From NCBI RefSeq assembly GCF_000710915.1, contig NZ_BAUA01000149.1:1-56765 (forward strand): a DNA stretch of 56,765 bases, given 5' to 3'. Below the pieces are notes generated by a model. It ran no database searches. It had not been told where the DNA came from and worked only from the letters and a program-made list of their open reading frames with translations. Shown here piece after piece: positions 1-8,156 of the stretch. Made by a program: the position numbers and the translations under genes. Every line of letters begins with the position of its first letter. Positions within the stretch are counted from its first letter, which is position 1. The DNA is from Nocardia brasiliensis IFM 10847. Lineage in GTDB: Bacteria > Actinomycetota > Actinomycetes > Mycobacteriales > Mycobacteriaceae.

Positions 1-123
1 TTGCTGTGCCGGTGAACACGAGGCCTGCTCCTTTGGTTCGAATGTCCCGTCGCCCGACAGTACGGAAGCGGGCCGAAGATTTGCCCGACGCCGTTCGGCA
101 TTGTCGAACGAAGCATCTCGTAT

Positions 124-151
124 CGCCGTTTGTCGAAACCGACAAACGGCG
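124..151. repeat. 12-bp perfect inverted repeat (operator or terminator)
   Basis: The arms CGCCGTTTGTCG (124-135) and CGACAAACGGCG (140-151) are exact reverse complements around the 4-base loop AAAC. No T-run follows, so an intrinsic terminator for a gene left of the window is possible but not typical. The inner core TGTCG-N4-CGACA also looks like a dimer operator about 175 bases before the first transporter gene. The rest of 1-325 shows no coding sequence that I can support. Confidence 0.5.
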
Positions 152-325
152 TATCGCACAACGTCGGATTGCCACAAGATGCCCGTCCGGGTTTCTGGCA
201 CGCTGATTTATCGGTTGCTCATGCGAAGGGAAAAGAATGTCCAAGGAATGGGAAAAGTCCGCTGGCGCAGCGACTTTCGCTACGCACGTCGCCCTCGTGC
301 GGGCGTCTTGACCAGCGCGAAAGGA

Positions 326-1120
326 ATGGCGATATCGCTCGACTCACTGACCGTGTCCTACCGTACGGCAAGCGGTGCGCACTGTGCGTTGTCCGAGCTG
401 GATCTCACGGTCGAAAAGGGACAATTCGTGGCCATTGTCGGTCCGACCGGATGCGGAAAGTCGACCGTTCTGAACGCGGTGGCGGGCCTGTCGACACCGT
501 CGGCAGGGCGGGTACTGATCGATGGGCAACCGCTGGAGGGCCGAAACCGTAAGGCGGGCTATTTGTTTCAGCGTGAGCCGCTGCTGCCGTGGCAGACGGT
601 GCTCGACAACGTGGCTTTCGGGCTGCGGCTGCGCGGGACCGGCTCGGCGCAGCGGGAGCGCCTGGCGCGGGAGTGGCTCGCCCGGGTCGGCCTATCCGGC
701 TTCGAACGCGCTTTCCCGCACCAACTTTCGGGCGGCATGTGCAAACGGGTGGCGCTCGCGCAGACCTGGATCGTCGATCCGGAGATCCTGCTCATGGACG
801 AGCCGTTCGCCGCCCTGGACGTACTGACCCGGCAGGTGATGCAGCACGAATTGCTCACGTTGTGGACCGGCAGCGCGAAGACGGTGCTTTTCGTGACCCA
901 CGACCTCGACGAGGCCATCGCGCTGTCCGATGAGGTGGTCCTGATGTCGGCCGGACCGGGCAGTCGTGTGGTCTGCCGCTACCCGGTGGACCTGCCGCGG
1001 CCGCGCGACCTGTTCGAGATCCGGGTGCACCCGGAATACGCGAAGATTCATCGCTCGATCTGGACGGCCTTGCGCGACGAGGTCCGCAAGGCCTTCGCCT
1101 ATGTCCCTACAGCGCAATAG
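326..1120 (+). CDS. ABC transporter ATPase, SsuB/TauB/NMT1 type
   Basis: This is the cytoplasmic ATPase of an importer in the nitrate/sulfonate/taurine/pyrimidine-precursor family. About 264 residues are expected from ATG 326, normal for the family. Visible motifs are Walker A GPTGCGKS, signature LSGGMCKR (Cys where Arg is usual), Walker B ILLMDEPF and the H-loop VTHD. The start is uncertain: the AAAGG before ATG 326 is too close to be a good ribosome site. The frame stays open upstream, with ATGs at 221 and 248, but family similarity begins at 326 (MAISLDSLTV). The permease ATG lies inside the 3' end, so the two are translationally coupled. The substrate cannot be read from the sequence. Confidence 0.88.
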   Translation: MAISLDSLTVSYRTASGAHCALSELDLTVEKGQFVAIVGPTGCGKSTVLNAVAGLSTPSAGRVLIDGQPLEGRNRKAGYLFQREPLLPWQTVLDNVAFGLRLRGTGSAQRERLAREWLARVGLSGFERAFPHQLSGGMCKRVALAQTWIVDPEILLMDEPFAALDVLTRQVMQHELLTLWTGSAKTVLFVTHDLDEAIALSDEVVLMSAGPGSRVVCRYPVDLPRPRDLFEIRVHPEYAKIHRSIWTALRDEVRKAFAYVPTAQ

Positions 1121-1916
1121 GAGTCGGCCTCGGGCCGTCGCGATCCGGATCGCGCAACTGGGGCTCGGAGTCATCGTGTTGCTCGGCTGGGAACTCGCAG
1201 CGCGATCCGGGGCCGTCGACGAATTCTTCTTCTCGCGGCCCGGCGATATCGCTGTCCGCCTGGGTGACTGGTTCGGCTCCGGCTCGATCTGGCGTCATCT
1301 TCGCATCACCGTGCTCGAGGCGGCACTCGGGCTGGGCCTCGGCGGCATCGCCGGACTTGCGCTCGGATTCGCCTTGGCCCGAATGCGATTCGTCGCAGCG
1401 GTGGTCGAGCCGTATGTGCGGATGGGCAACGCGCTCCCGCGCGTGGTGCTGGCGCCGATCTTCCTGCTCTGGTTCGGGCTCGGGATCTGGTCGAAGGTCG
1501 CGCTCGGCGTGTCGCTGGTCGTGTTCATCGTCTTCTTCAACACCTATCAGGGTGTGCGGGAGGTCGACCAACTGCTCGTGGACAACGCGCGGATGCTCGG
1601 TGCGACCGAGCGGCAACTGTGGCGGTACGTGCTGTTGCCGAGTGCGTCGACCTGGATTCTGGCCAGTCTGCGACTCAGTGTCGGTTTCGCCGTGATCGGT
1701 GCGGTCGTCGGCGAGTACCTCGGCTCCGCAAGTGGTCTCGGCTATCTGATCGCGCAGGCAGAAGGAACCTTCGACACCACAGGTGTTTTCGCGGGCATCG
1801 CCGTGTTGTGCGCGGTCGTGGTGGTCGTCGACATGGGTGCCGATCGCGCCGAACGTCACCTGCTGCGGTGGCAGCCCGCGCGCGGCACGGCAATTACGAA
1901 AGGCGAACAAAGATGA
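1101..1916 (+). CDS. ABC transporter permease, SsuC/TauC type
   Basis: This is the membrane component of the first importer, about 271 residues. It has the usual BPD-transporter layout: an N-terminal hydrophobic segment (LGLGVIVLLGWELAAR), several more transmembrane helices, and the cytoplasmic coupling loop near DNARMLGATERQLWRYVLLP, which docks on the ATPase. The start ATG 1101 overlaps the ATPase gene by 20 bases. The stop overlaps the next start (ATGA at 1913-1916). It belongs to the operon 326-2941. Confidence 0.88.
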   Translation: MSLQRNRSRPRAVAIRIAQLGLGVIVLLGWELAARSGAVDEFFFSRPGDIAVRLGDWFGSGSIWRHLRITVLEAALGLGLGGIAGLALGFALARMRFVAAVVEPYVRMGNALPRVVLAPIFLLWFGLGIWSKVALGVSLVVFIVFFNTYQGVREVDQLLVDNARMLGATERQLWRYVLLPSASTWILASLRLSVGFAVIGAVVGEYLGSASGLGYLIAQAEGTFDTTGVFAGIAVLCAVVVVVDMGADRAERHLLRWQPARGTAITKGEQR

Positions 1917-2941
1917 GAAAACAGAGTTGTGCGGCGGTGCTGCTGGCAGCGGTGGTGCTGGTGCTCGCGGTGGGTGGTTGTGGCCGGAGACCGGAAGGCG
2001 GCCAGCGCGTCGTCATCGGGGTCGGCGGGCGGACGCTGCCGGTGTACCTACCACTCGTGCTGGCCCAGCGCCTCGGCTACTTCGGCGAGGCAGGAGTGTG
2101 GGTCGATATCCAAGGCCTGCAGGGCGGCTCGAAAGCGTTGCAGGCGTTGGAAGGTGGCAGCGTCGATGTGGTCGCGGGGTACTACGACCACACCATTCAG
2201 ATGCAGGCCGAGCGCCGGGCACTCACCTCGTTCGTGACCATGCTGAACCGGCCCGAGCTGGTGCTGGCGGTGTCGCCTGCGACGAGTAGGCCGATCAATT
2301 CCATCGCCGATCTCGCCGGTGCGAACGTCGGGGTCAGCGCGCCGGGGTCGTCCACGGACTTCTTCCTGAAGTACGTGCTGAGCAAGCACGGTGTGGCGGC
2401 GGACGCGGTGAGCGTGCAGGCGATCGGGACGGCGGCGACCGCGGTGGCCGCGATGGCGCACGGCCGCGTCGACGCGGCGGTGCTGGTGGATCCCGCGTTC
2501 TCGCTGGTGCAGCGGCGGGCCGGTGCCGACAAGGTCAAGGTATTGCTCGACGCGCGTAGCCGCGAGGGCGTCGAGCAGACCTTCGGTGTCTCGAAATACC
2601 CGGCCTCGGTGCTGTATTCGAGCAGCCGATGGCTCGACGGCCACCGAACGACAGCTTCCGCGCTGGCCGAGGCGATCGTGCGGACATTGCAGTGGATCCA
2701 GGGACACTCCGCCGAGGAGATCGCCGCCCGGATGCCCGCGGAGTTCGCACAGGACGATCGGGCGACCTACGTCGAAACGATCGCCAAGATCAAAGACGGC
2801 TTCTCCACCGATGGCGCACTCTCCGCCGACGGCGCCGAGGCGGTCCGCAAGGTGCTCGCGCAATCCGACCGCATCGTCGCCGCCGCCGAGATCGACCTGT
2901 CGCAGACCTACTCCAACGACTACCTGCCCAGCCATGCGTGA
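1913..2941 (+). CDS. ABC transporter substrate-binding lipoprotein, NMT1/SsuA type
   Basis: About 342 residues. The N-terminus is a lipoprotein signal: positive MRKQS, a hydrophobic stretch and a lipobox ending AVGGC, so the protein should be anchored outside the membrane by a diacylglyceryl cysteine. The mature part has the NMT1/THI5-like periplasmic-binding fold, for example the segment LPLVLAQRLGYFGEAGVWVDIQ followed by the LQGGSKALQALEGGSVDVV region typical of SsuA, TauA and ThiY proteins. It delivers the substrate to the permease encoded just upstream. The ligand could be a sulfonate, a pyrimidine or an aromatic acid; nothing in the sequence decides this. Confidence 0.87.
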   Translation: MRKQSCAAVLLAAVVLVLAVGGCGRRPEGGQRVVIGVGGRTLPVYLPLVLAQRLGYFGEAGVWVDIQGLQGGSKALQALEGGSVDVVAGYYDHTIQMQAERRALTSFVTMLNRPELVLAVSPATSRPINSIADLAGANVGVSAPGSSTDFFLKYVLSKHGVAADAVSVQAIGTAATAVAAMAHGRVDAAVLVDPAFSLVQRRAGADKVKVLLDARSREGVEQTFGVSKYPASVLYSSSRWLDGHRTTASALAEAIVRTLQWIQGHSAEEIAARMPAEFAQDDRATYVETIAKIKDGFSTDGALSADGAEAVRKVLAQSDRIVAAAEIDLSQTYSNDYLPSHA

Positions 2942-3752
2942 GGGCGGCGGGGACCGGTCGCGGCGCCGATTGCTCGCCGTGCTCGCGGCCGGTGCGCTCT
3001 CGCTGATCGCAGGGTGTTCGCTCGACAACGACGAGGCCGAACGGCCTGCCCTGCGTCCCGCGGCGAGCCCCGTGGTCCACGGCGGACCGCCCGTACCGCC
3101 GCCCCGTCAGCCGGGTGCCGCACGGATTCCGATGCCCAGCGGGGTGGTATCGGCGATTCCGGGGGAGGGCGGCAACATCGCGCTCACCATCGATGACGGC
3201 ACCAGTGCGGACGTCGTCGCGGCCTACATCCGTTTCGCGAGGGACAGCGGCGCGCGGTTCACCTTCTTCGTCACGGCGTGTTACTCCTCGTGGACGGTCA
3301 ACAAGCCGATGTTGCAGCCGCTGGTCGACCGAGGGCAGATCCAACTCGGCAACCACACGTGGGATCACCCGGATCTGACCCGGCTTTCGGACAAGGACGT
3401 CGCGGCGCAGTTCGAGCGAACTAAAACATTGTTGCGCAACAACTTCGGCGTCGACGGAACCCCGTTCTATCGCCCGCCGTACGGCTACCGCGACGCCAGG
3501 ATCGACGCGCTCGCCGCCGATCACGGCTACACCGTGCCGGTCATGTGGTACGGAACGCTCGGCGACCATCGCATCATCACCGAACAGGAGCTGGTGTCGA
3601 ACGCCCGCAAGTACTTCCGACCGCAGTCGATCGTGATCGGCCATGCCAATCAGCGGCCGGTCACCCGAGTCTATGACCAGCTGTTGCAGATCATTCGGGA
3701 TCGGCGCTTGACGATGGTCACGCTCGATGACGTGTTCGAGCGGAGGCGCTGA
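2934..3752 (+). CDS. Polysaccharide deacetylase (CE4/NodB), lipoprotein
   Basis: About 272 residues. The N-terminus has an arginine pair (SRRR), a hydrophobic core and a lipobox (LIAGC), so it is probably an exported lipoprotein. A Pro-rich linker precedes the NodB homology domain. Motif 1 is TIDDG (metal-binding and base aspartates), motif 2 is NHTWDHP, motif 3 is RPPYGYRD, and VIGHAN is near the end. The family removes N-acetyl groups from chitin, peptidoglycan or other polysaccharides. The start overlaps the preceding lipoprotein gene by 8 bases, so it is translated with the transporter. A cell-wall enzyme inside a transporter operon is unusual. Confidence 0.85.
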   Translation: MREGGGDRSRRRLLAVLAAGALSLIAGCSLDNDEAERPALRPAASPVVHGGPPVPPPRQPGAARIPMPSGVVSAIPGEGGNIALTIDDGTSADVVAAYIRFARDSGARFTFFVTACYSSWTVNKPMLQPLVDRGQIQLGNHTWDHPDLTRLSDKDVAAQFERTKTLLRNNFGVDGTPFYRPPYGYRDARIDALAADHGYTVPVMWYGTLGDHRIITEQELVSNARKYFRPQSIVIGHANQRPVTRVYDQLLQIIRDRRLTMVTLDDVFERRR

Positions 3753-3755
3753 TCC

Positions 3756-4526
3756 ATGGTCTTCGTGGCGGAGGGGATCTCGAAAGTCTTTCTGGGCGAA
3801 CGGCAGCCGGTGTGGGCGTTGCGGGACTGCTCGCTTCGGGTGGCGGCCGGCTCTTTGACCTGCATCGTGGGGCCGTCGGGGTGCGGGAAGTCCACGCTGT
3901 TGCGCATTGTGGGCGGTCTGGACACACCGACGTCGGGGTGCGTGCGGATGCCGTCGGCGCAAGGGCGAATTCCGGCGTCCGCGTTCGTCTTCCAGGAGTA
4001 CGGCGTGTTCGCGTGGTTGACCGTGCTGGACAACATCGCCTTCGGCTGCCGGATGGCCGGCATGCGGCGCGCGGAGTACACGGCGCGGGCACGGGAATGG
4101 CTGGCGCGTACCGGTCTGGCGGGTTTCGAGCAGGCCTATCCGCACCAGCTGTCGGGCGGCATGCGGCAACGGGTCGCGCTGGCGCGCGCGTTCGCCCTCG
4201 AGACACCGGCACTGCTGATGGACGAGCCCCTCGGCGCCCTGGACGCGCAGACCCGGCTGCTGATGCAAGAGCAGCTCGTGCGGTTGTGGGAGGTCGAACG
4301 CAAGACGGTCGTGCTGGTCACCCACAGCATCGACGAGGCGTTGCTGCTCGGTGACCGCATCGCCCTCATGTCGGCGCGGCCGGGGCGGGTGGCAGCCGAG
4401 TTCGCCGTGCCGTTCGCGCGGCCGCGCAACCTGGAACTCACCCTGACCCCCGAGTTCACCGCGCTGCGGCACCGGATCTGGACAGCGCTGCGCGCGGACG
4501 CGGCGGCATCGGTGCAGGCCGGATGA
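3756..4526 (+). CDS. ABC transporter ATPase of the second importer
   Basis: 256 residues, the same family as the ATPase at 326. Motifs: Walker A GPSGCGKS, Q-loop FVFQEYG, signature LSGGMRQR, Walker B LLMDEPLGALD and H-loop VTHS. It starts only 3 bases after the deacetylase stop and overlaps the permease start by ATGA. With the genes at 4523 and 5340 it forms a complete second NMT1-type importer, probably an old duplication of the first. Confidence 0.9.
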   Translation: MVFVAEGISKVFLGERQPVWALRDCSLRVAAGSLTCIVGPSGCGKSTLLRIVGGLDTPTSGCVRMPSAQGRIPASAFVFQEYGVFAWLTVLDNIAFGCRMAGMRRAEYTARAREWLARTGLAGFEQAYPHQLSGGMRQRVALARAFALETPALLMDEPLGALDAQTRLLMQEQLVRLWEVERKTVVLVTHSIDEALLLGDRIALMSARPGRVAAEFAVPFARPRNLELTLTPEFTALRHRIWTALRADAAASVQAG

Positions 4527-5343
4527 GCGCCGAGATCGACGCGATCCGCAGTCGCGAGCGGTCTCGGCGCCGCCGCGACCTGCTGCTCGCGGTGGGCTGC
4601 CCGATGCTGCTGCTGACCGGTTGGCAGCTCGCAGCGAACTGGACCTCATCGACGCTCAGTTGTTCCCGCCGCCGTCGGCGGTCCTCGTCCGCTGGGTGCA
4701 GCTCGCGGGCAGCGGCGAGTTGCGCGAGCACGTGAGCGCCACCCTCTACCGGCTTTCGGCCGGCTACTTTTCGGGGGCGTGTAGCGGTGTCGTCGTCGGC
4801 GCGGCGATGGGGCGTTGGCGACCGGTCGCGGCGGCGCTGGGCCCGTTGTTCTCGGCCCTGTACGCGTTGCCGAAGGTCGCGGTATTACCGTTGCTGCTCT
4901 TGATCTTCGGGCTCACCGAAACACCGAAGATCCTGTCGGTCGCGATCACGGTGTTCTTCGTGCTCCAGATCAACACCTTCGCCGGCATGCGCCAGATCGA
5001 TCCGCGAATCCTCGAAGCGGCCACTGCCTATCGGGCCGTCGGCTGGCGGCTGTGGCGATTCGTCCTGCTGCCCACCTGTTCGCCTGCCATCTTCACCGGC
5101 CTGCGCGTCGCCGCTGGGCTCGGGGTCGCGGTCGTCATCGCGGTCGAGTTCGTCGCCGCCAACAGCGGGATCGGCTACTTGATCTGGAACTCGTGGCAGC
5201 TGTTCCAGCCCGAACGAATGTATGCGGGCCTGTTGACCGCGGCGCTGCTCGGCGCCTGCCTCACCGGTGCCATCACCGCCGCGGAGTTCGTCGCCATGCC
5301 ATGGCGGCGCAGTCTCGAAAAGATCAGTGGAAGGAAACAATGA
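4523..5343 (+). CDS. ABC transporter permease of the second importer, with an apparent frameshift
   Basis: The start ATG 4523 is coupled to the ATPase stop. The first about 40 codons give a normal permease N-terminus with a hydrophobic segment ending LLLTGWQLAA. The frame then runs into nonsense rich in Ser and Arg. One frame over, from about 4621-4640, the expected sequence continues: DLIDAQLFPPPSAVLV and then five or so membrane helices to the stop at 5343. The shift is equivalent to one missing base near 4635-4645 (GCGAACTGG). It is either a sequencing or assembly deletion or a true inactivating mutation. A truncated start at TTG 4621 would lose the first membrane helix. Confidence 0.78.
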
Positions 5344-6335
5344 TCGCCAAACGTATTCTCTCAGCTGCCATTCCAGTTCTGGTGCTCGTCGCCGCCGGTT
5401 GCGGCGGCAGGACAGCGGAACCCGTCGCGTCGGCGGGCAAAGTCACTGTCGCGCACGTCCCGTCCACATTGTTCGCGCCGCTGTACGTGGCGGCGGGCAA
5501 GAAGTACTTCGCCGAGGAGGGTCTGACGGTCGAGTTGCAGACCATGAAGGCGGGACAGGACGCGATTCCGCTGGCGGCGGCGGGCAAAGTGGATGTGGTC
5601 GTAGCCGGCTTCGCCGCCGGTCTGTTCAATGCCGTGCACAGCGGCCTGCGCCTGAAAGTCGTCGGCTCCATGGGCATTGCGCCCGGGGATCCGAAAGCCT
5701 CACCGTCGGCGTTGGAGGTCTCGAAGAAGCTGGTCGAGACGGGCGAGGTGACCTCGGTGGCCGAGCTGCGTGGCCGCAAGGTGGCGGTGTCCGGTGGCGC
5801 GGCCGCCGCCGGCGGCTACCAATTGGCCGCGATACTGCGGCAATCCGGGCTCGCGCTGCGGGACGTGCAGATCGTCGACATTCCCATCCCGGATCAGCGG
5901 ACCGCACTGGCGAACGGCGGTGTGGACGCGGCACTGACGGCCGCGCCCTTCACCACCCGGATCGAGCAGGCCGGCATCGCGGTACCGCTCGCGGTACCGG
6001 CCGCGGGCGTCTCGGCGACCGGCGTCGTCTACGGCGGTGCGTTCACCGAATCGCCTGCGGCGCATGCGTTCTTCCGCGCGCTACAGCGAGCGAGCCGGGA
6101 TCTCCAGGACGGCGGCGTCAAGTCTCCGGAGAACCTCGCCATCCTCGCCCAGGCGACCGGCCAGGATCGCGCGGTACTGGAAGCGACCCCGGCGTATCGA
6201 TGGCGACCCGATCTGAGCCCGGACGCGGAGCAACTGACCGCTCAGCAGCAGGCTTATCGGGACGCCGGACTACTCGACTACACCGATGTCATCGCGGCGG
6301 GCACCTACGTTTCCACGGCCTTCTCCGGCGATTGA
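5340..6335 (+). CDS. ABC transporter substrate-binding lipoprotein, second importer
   Basis: About 331 residues with a good ribosome site (GGAAGGAAAC) before ATG 5340, which overlaps the permease stop. The signal peptide ends in a lipobox (VAAGC), so the protein is membrane-anchored outside. The mature domain (KVTVAHVPSTLFAPLYVAAG, then KKYFAEEGLTVEL) is an NMT1/SsuA-like binding protein. It is only distantly like the binding protein at 1913, so the two importers may take up different ligands. It is the last gene of the left-hand plus-strand block and converges on the ligase gene, with only 46 bases between. Confidence 0.87.
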   Translation: MIAKRILSAAIPVLVLVAAGCGGRTAEPVASAGKVTVAHVPSTLFAPLYVAAGKKYFAEEGLTVELQTMKAGQDAIPLAAAGKVDVVVAGFAAGLFNAVHSGLRLKVVGSMGIAPGDPKASPSALEVSKKLVETGEVTSVAELRGRKVAVSGGAAAAGGYQLAAILRQSGLALRDVQIVDIPIPDQRTALANGGVDAALTAAPFTTRIEQAGIAVPLAVPAAGVSATGVVYGGAFTESPAAHAFFRALQRASRDLQDGGVKSPENLAILAQATGQDRAVLEATPAYRWRPDLSPDAEQLTAQQQAYRDAGLLDYTDVIAAGTYVSTAFSGD

Positions 6336-6381
6336 ACACCCGCTGCGGCCGCGGTTGAACTCCCCGTCGTCGCAAGTGGAT

Positions 6382-7899
6382 TCAGTGCGCACCTATCGTC
6401 CGGAGTTGGAAGCGGGCGAGCTTGCCGGTCGAGGTGGTGGGGAGGGCGTCGACCACCTCGATCCTGCTGGGGCGCTTGAACGGCGCCAGGTTCGCGCGCA
6501 GGGCGGCCAGGACGGCACCGCGCAATTCGGCGGGCTGCGGGCCGGCGGAGACGAGGTAGGCGATGGCGTCGTCCAGTCCGTCGGCGTTGGGACCGGAGAC
6601 CACGGCGCATTCGGCTACCCCGGGGACGCTCTGGATGACGGCCTCGATCTCGCCGGGCGCGACCTTGTGCCCGCCGAGGTTGAGCATGTCGTCGGTGCGG
6701 GCGAGGTATCGGACCGAGCCGTCGGAGATCTGCGCGGTGTCGCCGGTGTAGACGCCGCCGTCGGCGAACGTACGCTGTTGCGCGTCAGGCCGATTCAGGT
6801 AGCCGAGGGCGACAGTGGGGCCCGCGATGTGCAATCTGCCGTCGACGCCGTCGGCCAGCACCTGCCCGTCGTCGTCGCGTACCGTCGCGACCGCACCGGG
6901 CACCGCGGATCCGGTCGCGCCCGGCGCCGAGCGATCGTCGGTGGCGACCACGATATGCAGCGCTTCGGTGGCGCCCAAGCCGTTGAGCACGGTGACGCCG
7001 AGCAGCCGTTCGGTAGCGGCCATCAACTCCGCGGGGCAGCGCTCGCCGGCCGTAACGGCAAGGCGCAGCGCGTGATCGCGGATCTCGTCGGCGCCGAGGA
7101 CGCGGGGGAGGGACGCGTAGATGCGCGGCACCGAACACAGCACGGTCGGGCGGTGGGTGCGGAGGGCGCGCGCCACGGTATAGGCATCCACGCCGCCGCG
7201 GAGCAGGATCGTGCAGGCACCCGCGTGCAACGGCAGCAGAACTGAATTGCCGAAGCCGTACCCGAACGACAGTTTGGCCGTCGACACGACGATATCCGCG
7301 GGGCCCAGTGCCAGTATCCGGCCGTACCCGGACGGCACCGCCAACAGCGCGGCGGCGGAATGTAGTACGCCTTTCGGGACGCCGGTACTGCCGGACGTGT
7401 ACTGCACCAACGCTTCCCGGCGTGGTGGCAGTTGCGCAGGGGCATGCGGTAGATCGGTCCGCACCCCAGCGCCCGCCTCGGCAAGGTCCGCCACAACAAG
7501 CGCCCGGTCGAACTGTTCGAGTCCGGACAGCAAGGCCGCGAGCCCGGCCCGCTTTCCCTGCGGGACATCCAGGTAGGTGCAGGGCGCGCCGCTGTCCTCG
7601 GCGATGAAGCCGATCTCCTTTTCGGTCAGGTACGGGCTGACCGGCACGGGGATGCAGCCGTGCCACCACAACCCGATGATCACTGCGCAGGCGGCTACCG
7701 AATCGTCAGCCACCACAAGGCATCTCGATGCGGGCCGGATACCCTGGGCGGTCAGCCGAGCGGCGAACAACCCGGCGGCGTAGTAGAGCTGCCGGTAACT
7801 CACTTCGCCGATCTCGGGGTCGATGTACGCCACGCGATCCCCGTGACCGGCGGTCAGATGCTTGCCGAGGAACGATTCGACCAGATCCACCGCCGTCAC
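6382..7899 (-). CDS. AMP-forming acyl/aryl ligase, benzoate-CoA ligase-like
   Basis: 505 residues with a GTG start. It is a member of the adenylate-forming superfamily: A3 motif YTSGSTGVPKG, A5 NGLGATEA, A7 VYTGDT and A10 lysine region TSTGKLARFQLR. The middle segment FGYGFGNSVLLPLHAGA resembles benzoate-CoA and related aryl-CoA ligases more than amino-acid adenylation domains. It should activate a carboxylic acid as the acyl-AMP and pass it to CoA or to a carrier. The GTG start overlaps the stop of the carrier protein (GTGA), so the most natural partner is that carrier. The substrate is unknown; an aryl acid from the neighbouring Hpg pathway is an inference. Confidence 0.85.
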   Translation of the reverse strand: MTAVDLVESFLGKHLTAGHGDRVAYIDPEIGEVSYRQLYYAAGLFAARLTAQGIRPASRCLVVADDSVAACAVIIGLWWHGCIPVPVSPYLTEKEIGFIAEDSGAPCTYLDVPQGKRAGLAALLSGLEQFDRALVVADLAEAGAGVRTDLPHAPAQLPPRREALVQYTSGSTGVPKGVLHSAAALLAVPSGYGRILALGPADIVVSTAKLSFGYGFGNSVLLPLHAGACTILLRGGVDAYTVARALRTHRPTVLCSVPRIYASLPRVLGADEIRDHALRLAVTAGERCPAELMAATERLLGVTVLNGLGATEALHIVVATDDRSAPGATGSAVPGAVATVRDDDGQVLADGVDGRLHIAGPTVALGYLNRPDAQQRTFADGGVYTGDTAQISDGSVRYLARTDDMLNLGGHKVAPGEIEAVIQSVPGVAECAVVSGPNADGLDDAIAYLVSAGPQPAELRGAVLAALRANLAPFKRPSRIEVVDALPTTSTGKLARFQLRTIGAH

Positions 7900-8156
7900 G
7901 ACCGGCTCCCCGCAATGGAACTCAGCACCCGGGTCGCGTCACCCAGGCTCATGATCGCGGCCGATTGGTCGGGATCGAACTGGATGTCGAACTCCTTCTC
8001 GAGGCGCGCCAGGATCTGCGCCTTGTCGAGCGAGTTCGCGGCCAGATCATCGTAGAAGTCCGCGCTTTCGCCGATATGCGTGTCCGCGATCTCCAGGACC
8101 TCGGAGATGATCCGGCGGACTCGGCTTTGCGCACCCGGATCGTTCGGCGAAGACAT
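7896..8156 (-). CDS. Carrier protein (ACP/PCP), internal start within the HpgT reading frame
   Basis: 86 residues if started at ATG 8156. That start is preceded by AAAGGA with suitable spacing, a good ribosome site inside the longer hpgT frame, so a free carrier may be made as well as the fusion. The domain is a four-helix carrier: SRVRRIISEVLEI, DFYDDLAANSLDKAQILARL and EKEFDIQF. The serine of NSL would receive 4'-phosphopantetheine; Asn replaces the more common Asp before it. The stop overlaps the ligase start. It probably holds the starter unit for NRPS1, whose first domain is a condensation domain. Confidence 0.75.
   Translation of the reverse strand: MSSPNDPGAQSRVRRIISEVLEIADTHIGESADFYDDLAANSLDKAQILARLEKEFDIQFDPDQSAAIMSLGDATRVLSSIAGSRS

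Noticed and set aside
2790..4649. Minus-strand open frame of about 620 codons across the deacetylase and ATPase genes
   Set aside because: It crosses three well-supported plus-strand genes and has no recognisable domain.
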